This document shows, in pieces, positions 1-8,416 of a DNA stretch of 64,000 nt. The translations under genes and the position numbers were made by a program. The DNA is taken from the NCBI RefSeq assembly GCF_010093595.1, contig NW_022985441.1, forward strand, positions 248,132 through 312,131, in the 5' to 3' direction. Below the pieces are notes generated by a model. It saw only the letters and a program-made list of their open reading frames with translations, was not told where the DNA came from and made no database searches. This stretch comes from Mytilinidion resinicola (taxonomy: Eukaryota > Ascomycota > Dothideomycetes > Mytilinidiales > Mytilinidiaceae). Position 1 is the stretch's first letter. Each line of letters begins with the position of its first letter.

Positions 1-48
1 TTCGGAGAGTAGCTTTCTGGCATATGAGTTGTTGATCCTAGGTTGTAG

Positions 49-1086
49 TGCTGCAACCTGAGTCTCATCCCAGCAAGACGTTTCGTAAAAATTGTCTACC
101 ATCGATACTCGACCATCCATGATACGATCACCGCTCTCCGGCACGCGACAGAGAACCCAGAGAACGATTACGTGGATGGTATCATTTTCTCCCAAACTCA
201 CGCAGTTCTGATGACTGGTCAGTTGACCGATGACATTCCCCTGTCTGAAAGCCCGCAGACCTTCAGTGGGCCTTGGGATCCCTGGTTTTATCTCCATGTG
301 AAGGAGAAGCCTTCCGGGGTCCCTTCTACCGAGTACATACCAATTGCTGAGTATCTGTTCCGTTATGACCGGGGCGGCTTCTGGGTCGGCGCAGAAGCAT
401 TCAGATATTTTGGCTTCGTCCCATTCAATCGATTCACGCGGTGGTTCTTGAACGATTTCATGCATACCCGGATGATGTACCGCGCTCTGCACGGGAGCGA
501 CATGTCTTTCAGAACCATGATCCAGGACCTTTCACTACCTTACGACACCGCCGAGACGTTCATCGACTATACGTCTCAGGAGCTCGGCATTTGGCCTCTT
601 TGGCTCTGCCCACTACGTGCCGTGGATTCGCCGACTTTTCATCCCAATACGACTGATTCTAAACAAGGCGGATCACCCCAGCCGATGCTCAACATTGGTC
701 TCTGGGGGTTAGCTGCCACGGATATGGACGCATTTATACGCCAGAACCGGCATTTAGAAGAGCGTCTCACAGAGCTGGGCGGCCGCAAGGTCCTGTACTC
801 CCACACGTACTACACAGAACAGGAATTTTGGAAGCTCTACGATCAGAAGTGGTACCAGGAGCTGAGACAACGTTACTCGGCCACGACTCTACCGACGGTG
901 TATGACAAGGTGAAGGTTGACGTAGGCCGGTTAACACAAACGCGAAATATGTCTTGGATTCGAAGGCTAGCGTCGTCATGGCCCTTTGCGGGCTTTGTTG
1001 GGATTTGGTGCGCTATTCGAAGTGGAGATCATAAACTTCATAAGCAGCTGGGCTGGATGAATTGGAAATTAGGCAAAAAGGACTGA
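49..1086 (+). CDS. DHCR24-like FAD-dependent sterol Delta24-reductase family protein, 3' part
   Basis: C-terminal part of a protein of the DHCR24/DWF1 family, membrane-associated FAD enzymes that reduce or isomerise the sterol side-chain Delta24 bond. The frame is open from about position 49 (after a possible TAG acceptor at 46-48) to the TGA at 1084-1086; all three frames hold stops before that, so the 5' exons lie outside the window. Family signatures read here are the LIPARRFVK stretch near 67-93, an NDYVDGIIFS-like block, and the C-terminal YSHTYYTEQEFW and LPTVYDKVKVD stretches. The N-terminal FAD-binding domain is not visible. It converges on the UstYa gene. Whether it belongs to the neighbouring peptide locus is unknown. 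The family call is firm; the exact substrate is not. Confidence 0.8.
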   Translation, partial: CCNLSLIPARRFVKIVYHRYSTIHDTITALRHATENPENDYVDGIIFSQTHAVLMTGQLTDDIPLSESPQTFSGPWDPWFYLHVKEKPSGVPSTEYIPIAEYLFRYDRGGFWVGAEAFRYFGFVPFNRFTRWFLNDFMHTRMMYRALHGSDMSFRTMIQDLSLPYDTAETFIDYTSQELGIWPLWLCPLRAVDSPTFHPNTTDSKQGGSPQPMLNIGLWGLAATDMDAFIRQNRHLEERLTELGGRKVLYSHTYYTEQEFWKLYDQKWYQELRQRYSATTLPTVYDKVKVDVGRLTQTRNMSWIRRLASSWPFAGFVGIWCAIRSGDHKLHKQLGWMNWKLGKKD

Positions 1087-1555
1087 CGGACTTAGCGATG
1101 GGCGTGGCGCAATCTGCGTTTTATCCATGAGGCTAAAGGGTGGTGCCGGCGGAATTTTATGTGCACCACCTACGCCTTCTACAGTTTCCCTCTTCTATCG
1201 TGATCAAAGCCGTGATCAATCATCATCAAAGTGCGCTAGCTTGTAACACTAAAGAGTTCGTTAAGATAGCTCGAAATCCGCAATATCTATAACTTTAGAG
1301 CACCCCAAGAAGCAAGATTAGTGTAGAGGTAACAAAAAGTTTAGGAGCGTGGCTGAAAGGAGTTGTGTTCTGTACTAGTTCTCTTAGTTCAATCATCAAT
1401 TTTAATCTCACATTCGTGAGCAAACTTCAACCCATTCACTTTCCACCAGTGCCCTCGCTCACCTCCCCTATCCCTCATCAAACCTCCTATTCCCACCTCT
1501 GCCCCTTGTCGAACCGTCCTACAGTTTTTGCAAAGCGAAAACCCCCCTCCAAACC
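1087..1555. other. Convergent intergenic region
   Basis: 3' flanks of the DHCR24-like gene and the UstYa gene. No coding exon or RNA gene recognised. A run of C residues near 1567-1580 lies just inside the UstYa gene and encodes its C-terminal glycine tail. Confidence 0.5.
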
Positions 1556-2550
1556 TCACCCACCCCCAGCCCCCCCCCCCCCAGCCCGCTCAAATGGATC
1601 CAGCGCCACCTCCGGCCTCCTCGCCCGCGCCCATTCCCTAATAGCATCGAAGTTTCGACACGTATGCACGACATCCCCATGCATGCGCATCGCGTTCTGC
1701 TCCTCGCTCCACTGCCACACCAGTGGCGAGATATCTGAGTGGCACATGAGGGATTGCCGGATGCTGTCGATGCAGTGCTCGACGTGGCTGTCGGCGAAGT
1801 CGTGCGGGATGCCGTTATGCGAGATGGTGGTGTAGCGGTCGGGGTAGCGGGACATGCGTATGTTATTCTGTAGATATTAGACTTAGTTGGGGGTGAAGCT
1901 GTGGGGAAAGGAGAAGTGGAAAGGGGAGGGAGGGGCGTACCAGGCAATGGAGTTGGTGAAACACGTCGAGTTCGACGAGGTATTGGCCGTCTAGTCCTGG
2001 GATTGGGCCGGTGCGGTTGGGGAGGAGGGTGGCTTGGGATTTGGGGATTGCGGACATGCCGACTGCGGCGGGTCAGATTCGTGGGCTTGAGGATCCATGG
2101 GTGCGAGGGAGATGAGTTTAGGACGTACAGTTGTAGAGATCCTCCCACAGCTTGTCACGTTCATCGCTGGGCGGGCCTTGTAATGGAGAAATGTCGTCGT
2201 TGAAGCCGTGGTTGAACTTTTTGATCTCATAGTGAACTGCATCTTGTGCGGGAGCTGGGGCATTGTGAGCCTCACGGTTAATATCACAAACCTACTAATT
2301 GAGACTTACAATAGAGCAGCTGGGAAGATGGCGGGCATGAGCTACAATTCCAGCCAGCGCCTTGGTCCGCTATGAAGACAGACTCTAGAAGTAGAAGGCA
2401 CCATGGTAGAATGATTGCACCTATAAGCCATTTTTGTCTCCAGAGACTTCGGGGTCGTATTTGCGCCTCTTCCCAAAATTTCTCATCATCCGAATGTTGG
2501 TCCTCGCTCTCCCGGTTGTCTTGCAATGGCTTATATGATGTGGAATCCAT
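1556..2550 (-). CDS. UstYa-family (DUF3328) oxidase, putative RiPP cyclase
   Basis: Four exons on the minus strand (2310-2550, 2129-2254, 1941-2062, 1556-1867) give 266 residues; introns are 55, 66 and 73 nt with good GT-AG borders. Visible features: a hydrophilic N-terminus with the family's YKPL motif, one membrane segment at about residues 41-60, and the two diagnostic HxxHC motifs, HQLHC at 158-162 and HVEHC at 191-195, which are thought to bind copper. Characterised relatives (UstYa/UstYb, PhomYa-type, cyclochlorotine enzymes) catalyse oxidative cyclisation or modification of peptides in the secretory pathway. The start at 2550 is chosen because MDSTSYKPL matches the family N-terminus; an upstream in-frame ATG at 2664 is less likely. 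The C-terminus is a Gly-rich tail from a poly-C tract and could be sensitive to indels. It is divergent from the repeat precursor starting at 3334, which is its likely substrate (inference). Confidence 0.9.
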
Positions 2551-3333
2551 GTCGAATAAATCAAAGTTGTTCACACTATGGACAATAGAGCATTCGTGTG
2601 TCAGTACTTCAGTTGTAGTCGGAGGTATAAGCCTGATAGTGGAAATTACCGTAAATCCGAGCAATTTGTCCTACCCATTTAGGTTAGCGGTGTTGCCAAA
2701 TGTCTCATTATATGAACTATTAAGGTCCATACTAAGTTGATGGCGTAAGAACAGATATATTACTGATCCAAAATCATTATTGCCTATGTAGGGAGGTAAC
2801 ACGATTGCCACGCCTATACTGAAAAGGATTGGACTCCGAGCCGAAAAAGGCTTCACATAGTGCCATGACGACAACTCTGGGAAGTATTCAGCAGCATATG
2901 CTATTTCAAGAGCTTGTTAAGTTGCCTATCGTATTTGAAATCCGATTTTCGGTATTCGCTTCTCTGCATCGGCTCTGAGCTGAGCCTCGTATCAAGGCGA
3001 GTTGGTGTGTACTACTTCCCCATTTGCTAGCTTCCCATGAACTCGTTCGGGAAGCCTAATTGAGGTTGTTGGTATCAACTGATCGTGACAGAAGGTGCCA
3101 GATGATAGGCTCTTCCTCGGGTTCGAAAGGGAAGGTCGCCCCCGGGGCTCGTAGATCGTGTTGACAAAGATTTAGTCGTTGCTTGATTGGACCTGTAGTC
3201 TGGCTACTAGATCGTAAGCATAAGAACATGACGAACAAGATATAGTCTGCGGGGGACACATTCGAAAAAGTGATATCACAGAAAACTCTATCAGCTTTTA
3301 ACCTACCGTAAAGAAGGGCCTTCCAACATAACC
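2551..3333. promoter_or_regulatory. Shared upstream region between UstYa gene and repeat precursor
   Basis: 783 bp between two divergent starts. Minus-strand ORFs of 67 codons at 2671-2874 and 3056-3259 show no recognisable domain and are probably chance. A bidirectional promoter is inferred from the layout alone; I could not identify a specific factor site. Confidence 0.4.
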
Positions 3334-3716
3334 ATGAAGATCACCTCTGCCATCGCCATGCCGGTGCTTCTCGCAGCCCTCGCCGCAGCAGCCCCATTGA
3401 AGGTCTATAGCCTGCTCATTCGAGACCTTGGAACACATACTGACGCTGTCTAGACCCGGGAAGCAGAGCCTCCATCCGTCGACGCCTCGAACGGGAGCGG
3501 ACTCTGGTGGAAGCGCAACGCCGAGGCCCCATCCGTCGACGCTTCAAACGGGAGCGGGCTCTGGTGGAAGCGTAATGCAGAGGCAAAGGCAAAAGCCGAG
3601 CCGCCAAGCGTCGACGCCTCGAACGGAAGTGGTCTCTGGTGGAAGCGTGAGGTTGGGTCGTGAGTTCTCCCAACAGAGTGTAAAATGGTTACTGACAGTG
3701 TGTACCTAGGTCTTGA
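3334..3716 (+). CDS. Secreted Kex2-processed repeat precursor, candidate dikaritin-type RiPP precursor
   Basis: Exons 3334-3402, 3454-3659 and 3710-3716. Intron 1 (3403-3453, 51 nt) has a weak GTCTAT donor but a CTGAC branch motif and TAG acceptor; if retained it puts an in-frame stop before all repeats. Intron 2 (3660-3709) has a GTGAGT donor and CTGAC branch; if unspliced, the reading frame stops at 3661-3663 instead, changing only the last residue. The protein is about 92-93 residues: a 20-residue hydrophobic Ala-rich signal peptide (MKITSAIAM start), then three identical copies of PSVDASNGSGLWW, each followed by Lys-Arg, with spacers EAEP, NAEA and NAEAKAKAEP. KR is a Kex2 site, and the spacers are wholly X-Ala or X-Pro dipeptides, the substrates of Ste13-type dipeptidyl aminopeptidases, so each unit would be trimmed to the same 13-mer. 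The copies differ only synonymously. The adjacent UstYa gene suggests an oxidatively modified or cyclised peptide. Alternatives are an unmodified secreted signal peptide or a pheromone-like product; the Cys and Gly-Gln motif of ascomycete alpha-pheromones is absent. Confidence 0.85.
3472..3648 (+). repeat. Three in-frame coding repeats of a 13-residue core plus Lys-Arg
   Basis: Core units at 3472-3510, 3529-3567 and 3604-3642, each followed by a Lys-Arg dibasic pair (3511-3516, 3568-3573, 3643-3648). Spacers are 4 and 10 residues. Pairwise nucleotide differences over the 45-nt units are 4, 6 and 7, all synonymous, including a TCC/AGC serine switch that needs two substitutions. Confidence 0.95.
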
Positions 3717-4265
3717 ACCCGCGCAAGGTATGAATATGGAGATCTTCGATGCTTCAATGAGATGGCCGGGAAGATTGGCTACGGGAAACAAGCAGAGTTG
3801 GGTTGCCTTGAGCATCGAGATTGAATAAATACTGTATTGAGGCTTGCTGTGATATTAAAGGGCTTTAGTACTTTTGAACGTGGTGCGCGCTTTTCTCATC
3901 CTTCATCACTCGGTTCTAGAGGCATGCATCTTGATAGTATGAGAATTGAGAATCCGCACGTATGCAAGCAATCACTGTGTTCAAAAAATAAGAAACGGTC
4001 GAAGAGTGCGAAGATATGAGATGAAATGAGGTGGGGCAAGGCTGAACTATGCTCTTCCTATCTAGCTCACCATGCGCAATCTCGCCGTGGCGTTGAGGCT
4101 GTGCAGACCGCGGGCGCCTATTCCCATTCTTAACATCCAACGCCCCGCGTTCCTCTCAAAAATTATATCTGTTTCCTGAGCTGGAGTTCGCACTGCTTGA
4201 AAGTATTTCTTCCATGAGTCCTTCATTCGTAGCCTTTGAGAGACGATAGGAAATCATCGCACCCA
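3717..4265. other. Intergenic region after the precursor
   Basis: Holds the 3' flank of the repeat precursor and the upstream flank of the decayed HET gene. No coding or RNA feature that I can support. Confidence 0.4.
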
Positions 4266-6492
4266 ATGGCTTCAGCCTCGTTCGCCTACGAAATGGACGA
4301 TTCAAGAATCGACAGCACTCTTTGCACTGACTATGCTGCTCTGAACCGGCCAGATCTACTGAAAGAATGCCGTAAACTTGTAATTATACCACTCGAAGCA
4401 AACGACACCGCCAGCGGCACCCACTATTCAGCATTCCAGCTCTGCCGTCTCTTCCGTCAAATGCAGCCGCCAGCCGAGCTAGAAGAAGACTCCGACGAGA
4501 GATCCCAACCAAGACTATGCGTAGTCCCAAGCCCCGGTGTATTTTACCACAAGCTCAGAGGTAAAGCTCTCCGGAAAGGTCTACCCCACATGCGCAATAA
4601 AGCACTTAGCAGCATCCTGCACTCCAAATTTGCCTCCAAGGTGCAAAAGTCCGTGGCTCCGCTGAAGAACAGCCGAACACAGTATCAAGTCGGTACGCTA
4701 GGCCTGGCTACACCTAAGCAGACTCAAAATCAGTCCGAATTCTCTCTCCGCCGGATAGATGAAAAGGCCGTTGATTTTGCGGCCATCAAAGGCTGGCTCG
4801 ATTTCTGTCTCGAAAATCATGCAGAATCCTGTAGAAACGCACACAAGAGCCGGTGGAATGGCTCAGTCTCATTGATTGTGCCTCGAGAAAGATAGTTCCG
4901 GCAGAGAGTGACCCGGAATATGTTGCACTCAGCTATGTGTGGGGGGCTTGTGGCAGCGATGCTAATCAGGAGCTTGAAACAGACTGTCTGCCCGAGAGGT
5001 TTCCAAATGCTATTGAGGACGCGATTGTGGCAACTCGCTCCTTAGCATTTCGGTATCTGTGGGTTGGCCGGTACTGTATTCCTCGGGATGGAGCCGAAAG
5101 GCATGCGCAGATATCGAATATGGATGTGATACACGCCCATGCCCAAGTAACGTTGGTCGCTGCAGCAGGTGAGGATGCTGATTATGGCCTTCCCGGAGTT
5201 GGCAGTCGGTTTCGTTTTGTCCAGCCGCATGCAGAGATCATGAACGAGATGGTAGTCTCCACACTGCCACACATAAAGGAGGCCCTGAAAGACTCTCGGT
5301 GGATGAAGAGAGCATGGACGTATCAGGAAGCTTTACTCTCCAGACGCCTTCTGATCTTCACAGACCACCAAGTCTTTTACGAATGTCGCGGGACGAACTG
5401 TTGCGAAAGCGTTGAAAAACCGCTGCAAAGCCTGCATACGAAAGACGGACAACGCCTCCGAGAGTTTGGCGAAGAGCGATTGTTTCCACACAACGGGCTC
5501 GGAAAGTATCCATGGGATGTTGCGACCCGAATTGCAGAGTACTCTGCGAGGACCTTATCATACGATTCAGACGCACTGGAAGCGATGCTAGGCATTTTCA
5601 GTGCCTTCACTCAGAGACAAGACCCAGTATTCCAATATTAGGGTGTCCCTATAGTTACAACGGCAAAGTCGCTTGCGTATAGGTCTGACAGCTGGAGAAG
5701 ATGGTCTACCAAATCACGGGGGGCTCAATTCGCTACTGGACTCTGTTGGAGTCATGCAGCGCCTGCGAGAAGACGACAAGGATTCCCGAGCTGGTCGTGG
5801 ACTGGCTGGGTTGGGCAGGTGCATGAGTCTACCCGCGAGAGCTATCGTACACGATCAATAGGTCCTTGGGAGTTCGGTCAGGATAGTATTGGAGAGAAAT
5901 GGCAGGAATTTGTCGACGAGGAAATGATAGAATTCTGGGGCGAGCGGATCGATGGACAAGAGCTAGTGTGGGAACAGGTTGTAAGGCAGTTTTTGAGGTT
6001 CGAGGTTCGAGGGGTGATGTCAACATATCGAAGGATATGTGGTCTCGTTTCGAGTCAAATCTAACGATGTAGCAAGGATACGGTATCCCTCTTCGGTAGA
6101 TGAAGTTATAAGAGAAGCACCCGAGTATCCTGAACAAAGAAGGCGGAACGAAGCACTGGATCGATGGGTATGCGCCGCTGCGTCTCTCGAAGATGGACGA
6201 ACCAGGGTCTAGTTTCTCCCGAAAGCTTCTAGAGAACCGAGTTTGGGAAGGCATGGTAATTTCGGATCGACAAGATCATCGTAATGTACGGCTCTGTTTC
6301 ACGGAGGAGCGCTATTCTCGATTCTTAATGGTGTTCGAAGAGCATGATGGTTTTGAAGAGAGAATCGGTACTGTGGACTTAGGGCACACTTGCGTCCCTT
6401 TAGATCCCCTCGAAGATGGCAAGTCGCATAGCTTCGTGGTAGACGAAGCTCCGATCGTTGAAGTAACGAGACGGAAGATTAGATTTGGTTGA
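4266..6492 (+). pseudogene. Decayed HET-domain (heterokaryon incompatibility) gene
   Basis: Conceptually a HET-domain protein, a family controlling allorecognition cell death in Pezizomycotina. The first open part (4266-4895, MASASFAY start) leads into the HET domain, which begins in another frame at about 4853 with LIDCASRKIVPAES, then YVALSYVWG, RYLWVGRYCI, QISNMDVIHAHAQVTLVAAAG, DYGLPGVGSR and WMKRAWTYQEALLSRR. After a TAG at 5639-5641, where the family has Trp in YWGVP, the same frame resumes as GVPIVT, then FATGLCWSHAAPARRR and GFPSWSWTGW. Two further frame changes near 6020-6030 and 6150 are needed to join the C-terminal part ending at 6492. The Asp usual in the LWVD motif is Gly. No GT-AG intron explains the 4850 shift. 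The remains end 11 bp from the THG1 stop codon. Confidence 0.85.
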
Positions 6493-6503
6493 GGTGAAGG
6501 CGA

Positions 6504-7852
6504 TCATGGAGCCTTTCCAGACAGAATCCAAGGCCTAGCCTCCCAGAATTCATCTCTGATGATGTCGATGTGTGCTACAACGATGCGAGCTTTAACACGC
6601 CGTTTCCGATCTCTCTCGGTGGCTGTTTTCGAAAGTGACTGGGGAGGTCCTGCATCATCGGGTGGGTGCGAGGATAGCCGCTTTGTGGAGGCTGAAGCTG
6701 GCGGTATTGCGGCCGCTTCCGTCAAGGCGTTTGGAGCCGTGGAAGGTATGTCGAACTGGTTTTATCAGTATCGCCGCGGTGTTTGTGAAAGAACTTTGGA
6801 TCCCAAACTTACGTCTCGAAAAACCACACTCCCTTTTTTGTACATATCTGGCTCGTTGTTGTAGTTAATCTTGAACCTCGAAAAGAGGATCTCATTCTTA
6901 TCAGCAGATAAAGTCCCCACGAGCTCTTTTTCCGCTGCTTTTGCATCCAAACCGCCAAGCTGGACGAGAGCCCAAAAGGTGGTATTGTAGAGATTGTTGA
7001 TGTGGCCTATTACATATCAGATCTGCATTGAGACATATTAGAAATCATAGACTTACAATCAACCTGCCTCCAACTCATATAATCTCTCAAATTCCTCGCA
7101 CTAGGATACACCACCGCCCTTCCATCAAAGCTAGGCAGTGGAGGTGTAAGAGGGGCATCCGGGAAATACTTCGGCCACAAGTAGACGTAATACGAACTGA
7201 AAGTTGATACAATCGTAGTAGTAAGTTTACTGTGACTTCATCAGAATCTCCATCCGTTGAAAAAGAGGTTCGAGCATTACATACCTCGCTCGCCGCTCGA
7301 ACAGCGTGCAATCCTTGTGAAACACAAAGCTAGTTGAACATGAGTACAGATAAATGAAGGAAGGGTAAGGGGGTTTGACATACCTGAACTCATCACTAAC
7401 CCCATAGGCCACCACCAAATCCGGCAACTCTCGCATCACGCCGTCAGCGGCTGCGTTCATGAGCTCCAGCGCTTGAACATCGTTTGGTTTCTTGAACTTG
7501 TATTTTGTCGTAAATCTAAGCCAGGTCTTGTGTCAGCTACAGACTACGAAGAAGCTTTCTTCCGAATCAGAAACACGCAGAAAATATCGACTTCAAAAAG
7601 GGACTCCGCTTAAATAACGAGACATCATGTTTTCGCCTAAAATTTAACAAGCAATATCATAGAGGAGATGCCGAGATAGCTTTAAAAGTGCACATACCCA
7701 TGAAAACCTCTCCCATCGATCCTCACCACAATCCACGTATTCGGCAGCAAGACGTCTGGTTGCTCGAACGCACGGACGTACTCGTATCTAGCCCAGATTA
7801 GCATATACACCGTTCAAATCGCTACAATAACCACGTACTTTGAGTTCGCCAT
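6504..7852 (-). CDS. THG1: tRNA(His) guanylyltransferase Thg1
   Basis: Adds the essential G-1 to the 5' end of tRNA-His by 3'-5' nucleotide addition. Seven exons: 7839-7852, 7698-7787, 7384-7515, 7285-7329, 7057-7229, 6813-7006 and 6504-6755; 299 residues, close to the usual fungal length. Introns are 50-57 nt except intron 2 (7516-7697, 182 nt). Diagnostic motifs are RIDGRGFH with metal-binding D29, YGVSDEFSFVF with D76, the [18 protein letters not shown] block, and [25 protein letters not shown]. The C-terminal [20 protein letters not shown] stretch matches fungal Thg1. The first exon is only 14 nt and was chosen because [16 protein letters not shown] restores the conserved N-terminus. The protein lacks the Gly-rich C-terminal variation seen in bacterial homologues. 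Identification is firm; exon edges are from splice motifs and frame. Confidence 0.93.
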
Positions 7853-8416
7853 TTTCTACTTCAATGCTGTCGTTGTCGAGCAAGACAGTGGATGAATCGA
7901 GGTGGAATCTGACTCAAAATATTTGCGAGCCTTGGCATCAACTGCCCCCGCACATCTCCAGGGCTGGGAATCTTCGACCACGATCGAAATTCACACCCGA
8001 TTCGTATCTCAATCCCAAGTCTCACAAGCCAAAGTCATTTAAATCACATCTACGCTATGACAAAGTGCTCTCCAAGATTTCAAGGACGTATGAATATTCC
8101 AAACTCTCACTAAAGCTGTTGAAAGCTCCCGCGTATTCGCTGCAAGATTCATGATGGCTAAAATATATAAAACGCCGCCGCCATGCCCCAAAGCCCCAAC
8201 GCCTGATCCATGAGTTTTACAGTAGTGAAACAGCCAGCATCCCGTCATTAGTCCCCGCACTCCGCGTCTCTGCGGCTGCGTCCGTCCGCTTTCTCCCCAT
8301 CAGCGCCTCCACATGCCTGTAACTCAATTCAAAGCGATCGTGAAATGCTTGAGCACCTACGCTTGGTACTTTCGATGTCGATAATAATGCGAATCTAACG
8401 GCTCCTTCTCGTTTGA
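7853..8416. other. Intergenic region THG1 / lipin
   Basis: Upstream region of THG1 and 3' flank of the lipin gene. Short ORFs on both strands show no recognisable family. Nothing else supported. Confidence 0.4.

Noticed and set aside
1519..2148. 209-codon minus-strand Pro/Arg-rich ORF across the UstYa gene
   Set aside because: It reads through two introns in a different frame; the spliced UstYa frame carries the family motifs and this one carries none.
3334..3716. Alpha-type mating pheromone precursor
   Set aside because: The layout (signal peptide, KR, Ala-dipeptide spacers) fits, but the mature peptide lacks the Trp-Cys...Gly-Gln...Cys pattern of filamentous ascomycete alpha pheromones, and a UstYa gene is adjacent. 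Kept only as an alternative.
3450..3815. Minus-strand ORF over the precursor showing repeated FHQSPLPFEAS-like units
   Set aside because: It is the reverse-strand shadow of the coding repeats. It has no signal peptide or dibasic logic, while the plus strand has both and only synonymous changes.
4840..4875. Tiny intron GTGGAATGGCTCAG to explain the HET frame shift
   Set aside because: 14 nt is far too short for a spliceosomal intron; a frameshift mutation is the simpler reading.
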